Shown: positions 44,913-57,345, counted from the first letter of the stretch. The stretch: DNA of 64,000 nt from Zygnema cylindricum (GCA_037447655.1 JBBHKE010002277.1:29571-93570); one strand, 5' to 3'. Notes: generated from the sequence alone by a model not told the origin. Program-made: numbers and translations.

Positions 44913-45836
44913 GATAATCAATTGTGCAAAGAGGAAACTCTCACGAAATCCCACAAACAACCAACTTCAGAATGAAGCCCCAAACAAACCAGACACACGC
45001 TAAGTCTGCAAATTTTCCACAATATAAAATATACACCAAAAAACCCACATGCAAAATTTCACAAAGTTCTGCCAAAAGATCACAATGATCTTATAATTCA
45101 AACACACCCAGAAACTGCTTCGCAGTTTTTCCAACACAACAATCCTACTTTTCCTAAAGTAATGTAAGTCCTATATATACAAGTGAGCCTACGGTTGATC
45201 ACACCGCACTACAACTAGCGTGGTCAAATGTTACACTACTCTTCATTTACAAAAATCCCACCGTCGAATGCACATAATTATTTCCACTTATCAGACAGCA
45301 GCTAGAAATGAAACAGTACGCGGTTAAAGTTCGTCCGCTGAAATGACGGTACAATCAATACTTCTCTTCCAAAAATGACAGCGGACTTCGTCCGCTTTCC
45401 ACGTATTCTTTCATCACCGAAGATGAACCTCCACGTATAAATTTGGTCCTCAAATGTAACTGTACCTTTTCTTCTAGAACAACCAAACTTGACTTTCTCA
45501 CGGACCGACACGTGTGCCTAAAGTGCACCGAATCTGTGTACTCCCTTTCGAGTTACATACTCACTAAATCATGTCCTCGTCAATTTATTTTCACACAAAT
45601 TGACTCATATTCAGAACACCTTTCTTGCGCAGACTGCTATGACTGCTATGACTGCTATGATCTGTCAGCGCAGCTGTGATATTAGAGCAGCGCAGCTGCG
45701 ATGTCAGATCACAGCACCATAGCAGCATAGCAACAAGTGTAGAGTGCTCAAGGTTTCTAGCTGCGATGTCAGACTTAGCGCAGCATGGCAACATAGCAGC
45801 AAGATATAGAGAGAACTTAAGGTTTCCAAAACAACA
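44854..45836 (-). repeat. 5' LTR of element B
   Basis: A 983-bp LTR starting TGTTGTTTTGGAAACC and ending CTCAAATCAACA on the minus strand. Its last 59 bases include the gag ATG and nineteen further bases-in-frame codons (a serine/alanine-rich start). Confidence 0.9.
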
Positions 45837-45841
45837 CAATG

Positions 45842-46586
45842 CTAAGTGCTATGGTATGTGATAGATATATATTTAGTTCGAGTGGATAAAATTCATTTAA
45901 CTAGAACTGTATACGGCGTACATAGATTCAGTTATATAAAGTACGTTGTACGACGCTAATTCAAAACGGATACCACGCATTTTATTTCGACATCAGAACA
46001 AATATCGCGCAAGTATATATTACGGCTAAGATTGCGTTTCGCATAAAATCCAACTGCGCACATCATCGCCGAAATCTTGGAGTGGTCACTTTGGCATTTT
46101 GTGACGTGCCATGACCTGGAGCCACGTGGAGAGATGACATTCGGTCATAGGAATTCCGAGGAACGTATGGACAAGTGAAAAGCGGACACGCGTCCACTTA
46201 ATAGCCTTGTCGTACATAGGCCGTACAAAAGGTACATCAGCAGTAGTACTTTTTGTGTACAATACAGTAATCTGATTGGTCCGTACTTCAGTAGATAAGA
46301 GTTATTTGAGAGAATCAGGACTTAGAAAATTTTGGTAGGTAGTCACCTCTCCCTTTGAGAGTTTGTACAAATTGGCATCTTTACTGCCTCATAGCTTATC
46401 GGCTGGTTGGCCGTTTTCAGTGATTCTTTTTGCTACGGACTCAGGGGAGTCCAAGCTGCACAGGGGTGCATTCAAATTGTCAGTTTGCCTTCTTGGGCAG
46501 AAGTGGTCGTGGCTTAAAGTGGGTTAGTTAAATACTATCTAGAGGCTTCCTGTATTCTGTAGTCCAATAGAGGACACATAACTGCA
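45842..46586 (+). repeat. 3' LTR of element A, second part
   Basis: It continues the LTR of A after the B insertion and ends ACATAACTGCA. The next bases TGCCC correspond to GGCCC before the 5' LTR, a 5-base target duplication with one change. Confidence 0.9.
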
Positions 46587-46597
46587 TGCCCATAATT

Positions 46598-47052
46598 TGC
46601 ACTTTTGAGACCTCGATAGGTCCTCAAAGTAGGCATCTCACACGAAGTTTGTAGGATAACCCTGACCCCTTTGTGTTTCAGTAAGAATGACTCTCTCCCT
46701 AATGTACAAAAACTTTGACTTCCTTCACCTCTATGAAGGGAAGACTCTCCTGAGTTTATAGCAAAAAGAAACTGTGAATTTGCTCCTTTGAGCAATAAGT
46801 TATGGCTGGTCAAAAATGACCTTTATATTTACAAGCTCTTTTAGAGAGAGGTACCTCAATATCACTAAGTCTTCGTCTGCCTACGCACGACTACCTACTA
46901 CTAAACCTTTGTCTAATAAGAACACTATATAGTATAAGAAGGTACAATGGGCGATGTACTTATTGTATGTTTATTGTACGACATAGTCTACAAGGTAACA
47001 TCTCTCAAATTTGGAGCCATGGTTCCTCCTCCTATCTTCTCCGGTATCAAAT
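46598..47052 (-). repeat. 5' LTR of element C, proximal part
   Basis: It begins TGCACTTTTGAGACC on the plus strand, next to the remains of the primer-binding site, and resembles the D LTR throughout. It is broken at 47052 by element E and resumes at 53406. The parts sum to 1,063 bp, close to the D LTR (1,075). Confidence 0.85.
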
Positions 47053-48048
47053 ATGCAATTATGTGTCCTCCATTTGGACCAAGAATGAGAAAGCCTCTAG
47101 GTAGTTTTGACTAACCCACTTTCAACGAGAGCAACTGCTACCCTAGTTGATAAATAGATAACATGATTGCACCCCTGTGCAGTCTGGACTCCCCTGAGTC
47201 CATAACAAAAAGAATCACTAAAAACGCCTTAACTGGCGATTAATTATAAAGCGGCAAATATGCCAATATTTATACAAGCTTGTTAGGAGAGAGGCGGCTA
47301 CCTCCTCAATCCACTAAGTCCCAAACCCTCTCACAACCCCTATCTACTAAAGTACCGGACCAATCAGAAGACTGTATAGTACAGAAAAGTACCATGGCCG
47401 ATGTATTTTCTTTACGGCCTGTGTACGACAAGGCCATGGAGTGGACGCCTGTCTCCTCCGGACTTGTCCCAACGCTCCCCGGGATTCCGACTTCCCAATG
47501 ACATATTGCCATGTGTCGCCACGTTATGTAACATCCGTAAACCGCCAAAGCGGCCATTCCAGGATCTCGGCGATGTTGTGAGCCGTCGGATCTAAGTCGG
47601 CTTTAATTCCTAGTCGTTCAAAACAAATGTGCGGTACATTTGTTTCGTGCTTACTTAATTTCCCAACTAGTTTCTATGTATCCTATTTGTTATTCTGTTA
47701 ATCGGATTAGTCGTCTATCTATTGTTTAAATAGCTATCAAACCCTATGTATCCTATCGGACTACTACGACAGACTGGTAAGGGTTGACGGCTATGCCTCG
47801 CCCTACCGGTCGGAGGTTCGAGTCCTCCCTGACTCAGCCCTTTTGGTTGAGAGTGACTTAGGTCACTCTTAAGCCCTGCCTATGGAGCTAAGGCAGCCAT
47901 GGCTCCACCGCCCTCTCTCTCCTTCAATGACTACAACAAGTATGGGGGTCAGAGAGAGAAGGTGGAGGCAAGCTGCCTCTGCTTTTCTTTTTTTTTTATT
48001 TTAATTAAGACCTAGAAAATACCTCCCCTAAATCTAGTGATTTCAACA
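47053..48048 (-). repeat. 3' LTR of element E
   Basis: It contains the tRNA-like hairpin GGAGGTTCGAGTCCTCC (47812-47828) and a second perfect hairpin GAGTGACTTAGGTCACTC just after. The GTAC/CCAAT block lies at about 47350-47430. Confidence 0.9.
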
Positions 48049-51000
48049 CTCCCCTTATTTTCTTATCTAATTTTAATTTCTCTTTTAATCCACATTTTTT
48101 TCTACAATACTTTAGCTTGGGAGACAGCACAGGCTTTGTCATCATATCAACCACCATTTCCCCATCACTCCTATACACCAAATTCACAATTTTATTTTCC
48201 ACTTTTTCCCTCACAAAGCTCAGTCTTATATCCATATGCTTAGCTTTCAAATGGTGTTTTGGATTGGCTGCAATTGGAATTGCAGCGTGATTGTCACAAA
48301 ACACTTCATGTACTCCCTTTTTCATGTACCCCAATTCTTGCAACAAGGACTTCACCCACATCAACTCTTTCACAGCAGAACAAGAGGCCATGTACTCAGC
48401 CTCCCTAGTGGACTCAGCAACAACCTTTTGTTGCTTGCTACTCCAACAACAAGCACCCTCCCCCACATACAATACATACCCAGAAGTGCATCTTCTGATA
48501 GGTGTATCACCATAAATGGCATCACTCCAAGTAGTGATGTCAGTGTGCTCCCCTCCCAAATGCAACCATAAATCCCTAGTTCCCACCAGGTATCTCATTA
48601 CTCTCTTGGCTCCCTCCCAGTCTCTCTTTCTAGGATCATTAAGACTCCTACTGAGGACTCCAACTGCTGCAGCTATGTCAGGCCTAGTACAATTCATAAA
48701 GTAAATCAAACTTCCTACAACCTGTCTGTAAGGAATAGACTTCATAAACTGCCTCTCTTGTGGACTCATCTTATCATCTAACATTATCATTCCTGCTTCT
48801 ACACTTCCATCACTTATTTTCTTCAAGTCCATGGGAGTAGTACAACTGTTTGCATTATCCATCTGGAATTTCTCCAACATATATCCTATAGCCTCTTTCT
48901 GTGTAAGTCTGATGATCCTCTTCTTCCTATTTCTTTCCATTTGAATTCCCAGAATATATTTAGCCTCTCCTAAATCCTTCATGTCAAATCTACTTCGCAG
49001 ATCTTTGTTTAACCTATTTATCTTCTCCATAGACTTACTCAATACCAGCAAATCATCCACAAAAATTGCAATAAAAATCACACTATTCTCATCCTCAAAC
49101 ATATAAATAGAATGGTCAGAACTGATCTGAATATACCCCAGACTGGTAAGAAACTCATCTAGTTTCGTATTCCATTGTCCGGAGGCCTGCTTTAGTCCAT
49201 ATAAAGACTTTATAAGTCTGCAGACTTTGCTTTCCTCTCCTTCCTCTACAAAACCTTCTGGGTGCCGCATGAAGATTTCTTCCTCTAGTTCACCGTTGAG
49301 GAAGGCGGTTTTGATATCCATCTGGTGAATTTCCATGTCTTCCGCTGCTGCTAGACTAAGGAAAATCCTTACAGATGGGAACCGAACTACCAGAGCAAAG
49401 GTCTCCTCATAATCTATTTCCTCTTTTTGAGTGAACCCTTTTGCCACCAGCCGAGCCTTAAATCTCTCAATGGTGTTATCTGGATTCAGTTTCAGTTTAC
49501 ATACCCATTTACACCCAATGGGTTTTCTATCTGGTGGAGAGTCCACCAGCTCCCAAGTATTTGCCTCCATGATTGAAGTCATCTCATCATTTATGGCTCT
49601 GACCCACATTTCTTTCTCCGGACTGTCCATTGCCTCCGAGTATGACTGAGGCTCATCTGGATGAGAAAGCTTTGTTACCTTGCAAGTAGCCTGTTTTCCT
49701 TGAAGCCTTTTGCTGCTCCTCCATCCTCCCTCAAAGTCTGAAGCTGGAATGGAGGGAAGTCTTAGATTCCCCCGAACCGTCTCATCAGCTCCCCTATCCA
49801 TGGGAAGCGGTTGTTACTCCTCTTCCTCTCTCTCCTCAAAAGGTGTAGGAATATAAGGAGATTCTGGTATATCTCCCCCATCTTTTATCTCCCCAAGATC
49901 TGCAATCATGTTTTCACTAGTGTCCCTTTTGGGAAGATCTAAATCCTCCTCACTCTCGGACTCAAAGTTGATTCTGATTTTCTAGTGTATTTGAAGGGAT
50001 CAAAAGACTTCCATTCATCCAAAACAACTAGATGCTTTACCAAAATGATATCTAGTTTAGCTAAGTCATAGACTCTATAACCCTTGACATCCTCATCAGA
50101 TCCCACAAAATATCCCGGTTTCCCTTTAGCATCTAGTTTCTTGTTTTTCTTATCTGTGTCAAGAGTGTAAACTTAACTACCGAATACTTTCAAGTGAGAA
50201 ACATTCGGTTTCTTTCCAACCCATCTCTCATAAGGGGTCATTCCTTTAACAGTTGTGGTGAGGACTCTATTCTTAATGTAGTTAGCACAGTTCATGGCCT
50301 CTGCCCAAAATCTTCTTCCTATTTTCTTATCTGCCAACATGCAGCATACACTATCTCCCAAAGTCCGGTTTAACCTCTCAGCTACCCCATTTTGTTATGG
50401 ATTATTCGGTACAGTTTTCTGATGCTGAATTCCCTCATCTCTCATATAATCCTCAAACTGGTTAGAGGTGTACTCTCCCCCATTATCACTCCTTATTATT
50501 CTTAATGGGGGTTCCGTGCAACTTCTCACTCCAGGCTTTGTATTCTTTAAAGTATTTTGGTGTTTCAGACTTTGTTTCCAGGAAGTAGACTCTGGAATAT
50601 CTGGACCAATCATCAGTAATTGTCAGCATATACCTCTTTCCCCCAACCGAAGGCACCCTTGCTGGTCCCCAGATACCTATGTGGACCAGATCCAGTATTT
50701 TCTCACCTCTATATGTGGCAGTTTAAGGAAAGGGAAGTCTGTGAGCCTTACCTTGGGCAGAGCCACTACTGTCATCCATCATCTCATTATCCCCAAACTG
50801 AATGCCCTCTAATACACCCAACTTCTTCATTTCCCTCTGTCTATCAAAATGCACATGTCCCAAACGCTTATGCCAGATCATCAAGCTCGGAACACCACCA
50901 TAGTAAGCACTCTTCTTTTTATTACTCAGGTTGAGCCTAAACATTCCTTGGCTACACTTATCAGCTGTGAAGTAGACTTCATCTCCATACTTAGCTGTAA

Positions 51001-52424
51001 AGACTCACTTTCTAGTGAAGGTATCAAAATCCTTGTCATCTAATACAGAAGTAGACACAAGATTCTTAGTCAACTTAAGAATATAGAGCACATCTGAGAA
51101 AGTGAGAATTGAGGTCTTACCTTCCACTAAGACTTTCAGATCTACGGATCCTACTAGAGTTGTGGTAACTACTCTCCCATCCCCATACTCTATTTCCACA
51201 GTAGGGATCTTTCTTAGCTTAGTGAAGAGGTGCCTGTCACGACACATATGCATGGATGCAATTGAGTCGATGATCCATCCCTCCTCTGGTGCTTCCCGAA
51301 TGGCTCCAAGGGCACACTTCTGTTTTCGAGGGATCTCCTTCTCCTCTAGATTCTTTTCAAGAAGAAGCTCCCCATCCTCCTCCTTGGAGGACTCGTCTTC
51401 CTCGGTCTCTCCTTTCACTCGTGTGACCACCAGTGCTTTCTTCTTCCCTCCGAAAGAGCCACCTCCACGATTTTCTTGGAGCCTCAATCCGATAGCTTAA
51501 TGCAATCAGCTATGAAGTGCCCCGACTTTGTACACAAATGACAAAGGCTCTTTGGAGTCCTCGGTTCTCCAGATTGATCTTTTTCCCCTTTGAAGCTGTG
51601 GTACGGCTTCTATGATCCTTCCTCCACCGGTCAGTTCCGGCAGCTAGAGCTTGCACGCTCTTTCCTCCTCTTCGGATATCAATAGTGTTTTCGTGTACAA
51701 GTATCATTCTAACCACGGTGCTCCACTTCCTAGCACTATCATCCATTTGTTGCACTCGGTACACTATATTTTCATACTTCTCCGACAACTTCATGATGAG
51801 AGTGCTAACTTTCATCTTTATAGTGCCTGTCCATCCGACACTCTCCATCTCCATGTATAGACAAAAGAGATCGGTGCAATAGTCCAATATCTTTCCTCCT
51901 TTGAAAGTGTAACTGATCAGCCTTTGCTCAGCCAGCTGAAGCTCCTGAATGGTGCCAGCTCTATAGATCTCCACTAAGGTCATCCACAACTCCTCAGCCT
52001 TGAAGATTTGAAGGTGAGAAGTTACCAACGCTTGGGTGAGGTGCCTCAAAATGAAGTGCCTTGCATTCATGTTGGTGTACTCCCACATCTGAATGTCGTT
52101 TTCCTCGGTCTTCACGGCCACCACTCCGAGTGCCATGGCAATAGGAGTGAGAGGTGTCTCGTTTTCTTTCCTTTTTCGGGACACACTGCTGTCTCCATCA
52201 TCTGTCTCCTCCGTTGGGGCAGATCCTGCTGCAGAAAACCTCACTCCTCCGAACCCAGGTGGAGGTTCTTGAGATGGACGTTTCACTTGTCCACTAACAA
52301 TACCCCATTATTGTTTCTCACATAATGCCCTTGTCATCATAGCTTCCCAGTAAATGAATCCAGATCCGTTGAATATGGGTACCGTAGAGGGTGGGCCCAT
52401 AACCTGCAATTCTGTGTCCTCCAT
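48049..52424 (-). pseudogene. Element E: broken copia gag-pol
   Basis: The gag ATG is at 52424 within the LTR. A TAA at about 52311 interrupts gag early. The zinc knuckle CHLCTKSGHFIADC is in a shifted frame near 51530. The protease region (51487-51005) ends at TGA. In the integrase zinc-binding domain the CxxC cysteines are serines (DDSSGSAQGK), and the frame ends at TAA near 50725. The integrase core RSDNGGEYTSNQ is near 50480. The best-preserved part is 598 codons (49801-48005): RT with KARLVAKGFTQKE, an altered FVDD in place of YVDD, then RNase H with TWSDAIYGDTPIRRCTSGYV and AEYMASCSAVKEL. It is inactive. Confidence 0.9.
52390..52404 (-). promoter_or_regulatory. Primer-binding site of element E (internal tRNA-iMet type)
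   Basis: On the minus strand it reads GGTTATGGGCCCACC directly after the LTR, identical to that of A. An identical copy lies at 60801-60815 in the duplicated block. Confidence 0.88.
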
Positions 52425-53400
52425 TTGGATTAAGAATGAGGAAGCCTCTAGGTAGTTTTGACTAACCCACTTTCAACGAGAGCAACTGCTACCCTAGCAG
52501 ATAAATAGATAACATGACTGCACCCCTGTGCAGTCTGGACTCCCATGAGTCCAGAGCAAAAAGAATCACTGAAAACGCCTTACCGGGCGATTAATTATTA
52601 AGCGGCAAAGATGCCAATATTTATACAAGCTTGTTGGGAGAGAGGCGGCTACCTCCTCAAACCACTAAGTCCCAAACCCTCTCACAGCCCGTATCTACTG
52701 AAGTACGAGACCAATCTGAAGACTGTATAGTACAGAAAAGTACCATGGCCGATGTACTTTGTGTACGGCCTGTGTACGACAAGGCCATGGAGTGGACGCC
52801 TGTCTTCTCCGGACTTGTCCTCACGCTCCCCGGGATTCTGGCTTCCTAATGACATATTGCCATGTGTCGCCAATTTATGTCACATCCGTAAACCGCCAAA
52901 GCGGCCATCCAGGGATCTTGGCGATGATGTGAGCCGTCGGATCTAAGTCGGCTTTAATTCCCAGTCGTTAAAAACAAATGTCCGGTACATTTGTTTCGTG
53001 CGCACTTAATTTCCCAACTAGTTTTTATGTATCCTATTTGTAATTTCGTTAATCGGATTAGTCGTCTATCTATTGTTTAAATAGCTATCGAACCCTATGT
53101 ATCCTATCAGACTACTACGACAGACTCGTAAGGGTTGACGGCTATGCTTCACCCTACAGGTCGGAGGTTCGAGTCCTGCCTGACTGAACCCTTTTAGTTG
53201 AGAGTGACTTAGGTCACTCTTAAGCCTTGCCTATGGAGCTAAGGCTGCCATGGCTCCACCGCCCTCTCTCTCCTTCAGTGACTACAACAAGTATAGGGGT
53301 CAGAGAGAGAAGGTGGAGGCAAGCTGCCTCTGCTTTTCTTTTCCATTTTATGATAATTAAGACCTAGAAAATACCTCCCCTGAATCTAGTGATTTCAACA
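52405..53400 (-). repeat. 5' LTR of element E
   Basis: It is the same length as the 3' LTR and clearly similar over its whole length. The GTAC cluster with ACCAAT lies at about 52700-52790. Near the 5' end (minus strand) it shares the conserved block ACTTGTTGTAGTCACTGAAGG (plus or minus one base) with the other LTRs. Confidence 0.92.
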
Positions 53401-53405
53401 AAATA

Positions 53406-54013
53406 CTGCGGTGCCACGTGGCAACGCGTGACGCGATCTCTGAATGCCGCCAAAAGATCACTTTGGGTGGCTACAATGCTGGCCGTTCTATCAAAACATA
53501 CTTTACACGGTTATGATTCGCGTACGTGCATGAATTGTTCCTCTTCGATAATTTTGTGTTTATTAGCCATTTTGTTAATGTTTATATATCTTTGAAATCC
53601 GTCACGTGTATTGTTTCATAGCGCCTTAATGGTTAAGGTCCCCAGCTATATAGAATCTAAAGGTCGCAGGTTCAAATCTGGATTTAGGTAATATTTTGGT
53701 AAAATATCATCTATTTCAAAACCTACCACTTTCTAAATATGGCGGCAGACATGGCGTGCCTTGAACCTCACTCTCTCTCTTTAAAGTATAACTAACATAG
53801 AGAAGTGAACTATTAATTACCTCTTTTCAACAACAAGTGCATGTCTCTCTGTGGACAACACATGTAGCCATGGCTCTAGCTCCTTCTTCAACCTTCACTG
53901 ACTGCGACAAGTGTGGGAGTTGAAGATAGGAGTTAGAGGCAGACCGCCTCGACTTCTTTTCTACATTTCATTTTAGACCTAGAAAATACTAAAAGAACCA
54001 ATAAATTTATACA
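53406..54013 (-). repeat. 5' LTR of element C, distal part
   Basis: It continues the C LTR after E and ends TTTATACA on the plus strand (start TGTATAAATTTATTGG on the minus strand). It contains a tRNA-like stretch with a B-box match GGTTCAAATCT (53669-53679) and an A-box-like region (53619-53638). Confidence 0.85.
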
Positions 54014-54110
54014 ACGATTATTCTTGGTGAAACACAAAGGGGCAAGGGTTATCGTAGAGGCTTCATGTGAGCTGCCTACTTTGAGGACCTATAGATGTCT
54101 CACAGTTGCA
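54014..54110 (+). repeat. Remnant of the 5' LTR of element F
   Basis: The last 97 bp of an LTR (GAAACACAAAGGGGCAAGGG ... CACAGTTGCA), matching the D LTR read in reverse. The start of this LTR lies beyond the C insertion and was not found. Confidence 0.8.
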
Positions 54111-55620
54111 GGTTATGGGCCTACCCTCTAGGGTACCCATCTTTAATGGAACTGGCTTTATATACTGGGAAAGTATGATGACACGAGAACTATGTGAGAA
54201 AAGGTTTTGGGGAATAGTGAGTGGACGGGTGAGGCGTCCATCGAGTCTTGGGATCCCTCTAGGGTATATAATAAGCAGATTCTCTAGAGATGCAGACCAA
54301 TCTCCAACGCAGGAGACAAAAGAAGGGGAGGTGGTGGACAAAGGAAAGAAGAAGGAGACGGTCACACCAATAGCAACTGGTTTGGCTTTCATGTCACCTA
54401 TTCCGAGGAACAAGAAGAATGATATCGATACCTAGGACTACAACAATATGGCCGCAAAGCACTTCATCCTCCGCCATCTTACTCAAGGGCTTGCATCTCT
54501 TCATTTGCAGATAGAGAGGGCATCTGATCTTTGGGTGGCTCTCAAAGAGATGTACCGATGTGGTACGTTTCAACAACAACAATTGGCTGATCACAAAATT
54601 AACGAATATGTATACAAGGGGGGGAAGATGTTGGATTTTTGTAATGCGCTCGCAACACTTTTCTTGGAGCTAGAGAGTGCTAGACAAGTTGAAACTGAAA
54701 AGATAAAGGTTAACTGCTTGCTCATGAAATTACCAGATGAGTTCGAGAACATAGTCAACCATGTGCAAGACTTGCCGGACTCAAGGTGGCTATGGAATTT
54801 AGTGGTAGGGATGATTCTCGTTCGAGAGAATATGATTGAGATACGAAGGGGAGGAAAAAGTTGGCAAGCCTAGGCACCTGGGCCTGATTGGAGGAACAAT
54901 GATTCCATCAAACCGTTCAGAAATTATGGAGAGGGGGGGCAAAAAATTAGACGAGGAGTTTGGACCAAGGGCTCCTAAGGGTTTGTGCCACTTTTGTAAG
55001 AAACCACGACACTATATGGCGGAGTGCACTAAGTTAACCGAGCTGCGGTTAAAGGAGGGGCAGACAGGCGGACACCCTAGAGGAAAGAAAAAGGTCGAAG
55101 GGGCAGACAAGTGGACACCCGAGAGGAAAGAAAAAGGCCCTTGTGACACAGGTACATGAGGCGGAATCCGAGGACGAGGACGATAAACTCCTATTGGATG
55201 AGGAGTTGGAGGCGAAAAACGAGGTCGAAATTCCACGAAAGCAGAAATGTGCTTTCGCTGGACTGAAAGGCGAAGCAGGCTGGATTGTAAATTCAGGTGC
55301 CTCTATACGCATGTGTAAGGATAAACACCTGTTCACTAAGATAAGAAAGATTCCCACCGTAGAGATAGACAACGGGGATGGGAGGATAATCACTACTACT
55401 CTTGCAGGATCGGTAGATCTGAAAGTGTTAGTAGAAGGAATGACATCCATAGTTACATTCTCCGATGTATTGTTTATTCCGGAGCTGAACAAAAACCTCA
55501 TCTCTACATCTGTATTAGATGATAAGGGTTTTGATACTAGCACTAGGAAAAGATTCTTTGCTGCTAGTTTTGAGGAGGAAGTTTATTTCACTGTTGAAAA
55601 AGGTAGCCAAGGGATGTTTA
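54111..55620 (+). pseudogene. Element F: copia gag and protease remnant
   Basis: The primer-binding site GGTTATGGGCCTACC (54111-54125, one mismatch) opens the internal region. Gag follows (QVMGLPSRVPIFNGTGFIYW), with a TAG after codon 109 and a shift near 54870. The zinc knuckle CHFCKKPRHYMAEC is near 54990-55030. A 42-bp tandem duplication follows (55055-55140). The protease region (GWIVNSGASIRM) has Asn in place of the catalytic Asp, so it could not cleave. At 55620 copia similarity jumps to an RNase H fragment on the other strand. Confidence 0.85.
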
Positions 55621-57113
55621 CATCACCCACATACAGTACATACCTAGAAGTACACCTCCTCATATGAGCATCCCCATAATTGGCATCACTCCAAGTGGAG
55701 ATGTGAGTGTTGTCCCTTTCAACTCTGAGACCTCCATTGGTCCACAGAGTAGGCAGCTCACACAAAGCCCCTAAGATAACCCTGATATCTTTGTGTTTCA
55801 GCAAGAATAACTACCACCGTGGCAGACAAAAACTCTGACCACCTTCACCCTTGTGAAGACAAGACTCCCCTGAGTCGATAGCAAAAAGAATCTTTGAATT
55901 TGCTCCCCTGAGTAGTAAGTTATGAACGATCAAAGTTGAGCTTTTGTACAGGAGCTCTCTGGGAGAGAGGGGGCTACCTACCAAATTTTCGAAGTCCTAC
56001 ATCCCTCTCTAAACCCTCTACTACTAGAGTACACCACCAATCACTAGACTCTGTCGTACAGAAAGGTACAAGTGCCGGAATACTTACTGTATGGCCATCG
56101 TACGGCATGGTTGAAATGTTGACGCTTGTCATATCCGGATTAGTTCCCATATTCTTCGGAGATGCCGCAAGCGAATGATGTTGTGCCACGTGGCGCTTGA
56201 CGTGGCGCTGACCGAAAACGCTAAAGCGCCTATTCTGCGATCTCGGCACCTATCGTGGCCGTTCGATCAAACCGACATTTGATTCTAGCCCTCGAAAATC
56301 AATGCGCCATATTTGTTTCGCCGTCGAAACAAATGCGCTGTATTCATTTCATGAAGTACCTTACGCCGTACGTATATTTTAACCGTGTCTATGTTACATG
56401 TTTGTTCGCGTCGTTAAATGAATTTATGTAACCGTACATCTTTTACTATATTTCAAACCTTATATGTCTCAGCACCGATCCTAGACTATAGGATAAAGCT
56501 ACCGGCTATTGTTGATTTGACCGACGGTATATACCAGGATCAAATCCTGGGTCCGTCAAGTATATTTTGGTAAACCTACCAAAATCTACTACCTGATGTC
56601 TCTCTATCTCTAGACAACATAGGAAGTCATGGCTTTAGCTCCCTCTTTAACCTTCAGTGATTGCGACAAGTGTGGGAGCTGGAGAGAGGAGTTAGAGGCA
56701 AGTGTGGGAGCTGAAGAGAGGAGTTAGAGGCAGACTGCCTCGGCTTCTTTTCTGCATTTCATTTTAGACCTAGGATATACTAAAAGAACCATTAATTTCT
56801 ACACTCCCCTTATTTTCTAGTCACTCTTTAATTTCATACCACACTTCTCCCTGCAAAAAATTAGCTCAGGGGAAGGTACAGGTTTGGTTATCATATCTAC
56901 TACCATTTCACTATCTAGTCTATACTCTAGGCTGATTATCTTGTCTTCTCCCTAACAAAGCTAAGTCTAATGTCCATATGTTTGGCTTTAAAGTGGTGTT
57001 TAGGATTGGCAGAAATGGGAATGGCTATGGCTGCCTGATTATCACAAAACACTTTCTGGACACCACTCTTAAGATGACCAAACTCACCAAGCAAAGACTT
57101 GACCCACATGGCT
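55621..57113 (-). mobile_element. Element G: rearranged copia fragment around one LTR
   Basis: Three pieces on the minus strand: an RNase H piece (TWSDANYGDAHMRRCTSRYV, 55621-55717), a whole LTR (about 55718-56803, minus-strand start TGTAGAAATTAATGG), and the RNase H C-terminus with polypurine tract (56804-57113). In a normal element both RNase H pieces would lie on the same side of the LTR, so this is a rearranged product. The LTR has the hairpin CCAGGATCAAATCCTGG (56534-56550) and the GTAC/CCAAT block (56021-56105). Confidence 0.75.
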
Positions 57114-57250
57114 TCTTTGCCTGTTTTATTTGTTTGTGTCTCCTTTGGCTTTTGTAGTCTTCAAGCGTTCTTCTTTCTTTTTTGAACTCCTTTGTACCTT
57201 GATAGTTTTTTCCGTCGCACTTTTTGAAATAAATTTTCTTCTACAGCGGT

Positions 57251-57345
57251 TACAATATGGGAATGTGTATCCAAATTAGTGTTAGATGCATAAATTAACA
57301 TTCATATTTAGTATTGACATTCACACTAATAGCCATTTGTGGCGT
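57251..57345. mobile_element. Short MITE remnant
   Basis: The right end CACTAATAGCCATTTGTGGCG is followed by TA, and the left side has ATGTGTATCCAAATTAGTG. It fits the TA-flanked family loosely. Confidence 0.35.

Larger units (their letters stand above)
39633..45836 (-). mobile_element. Element B: complete copia-type retrotransposon
   Basis: A 6,204-bp element on the minus strand with two LTRs (39633-40623 and 44854-45836). Both carry TGTTG...CAACA ends. It is flanked by the exact 5-base duplication CAATG (39628-39632 and 45837-45841). It lies within the 3' LTR of A, so it is younger than A. Its coding region is the best preserved in the window, with only three in-frame stops and no frameshift seen, but its LTR is unlike those of A, C, D, E and G. 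Confidence 0.93.
47053..53400 (-). mobile_element. Element E: copia retrotransposon with two 996-bp LTRs
   Basis: A 6,348-bp element with LTRs of identical length at 47053-48048 and 52405-53400. Ends are TG...CA (minus strand TGTTGAAATCACTAG ... GAATTGCA). An exact 5-base duplication AAATA flanks it (47048-47052 and 53401-53405). It is inserted in the 5' LTR of C. The gag ATG (52424) is inside the 5' LTR, with six codons before the LTR ends. Confidence 0.93.

Noticed and set aside
47770..47840. tRNA gene candidates in the LTRs of E, C, D and G
   Set aside because: B boxes and T-arms look good, but no complete cloverleaf with a proper acceptor stem next to the T-stem and a clear anticodon arm could be drawn. 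I keep them as tRNA-like hairpins.
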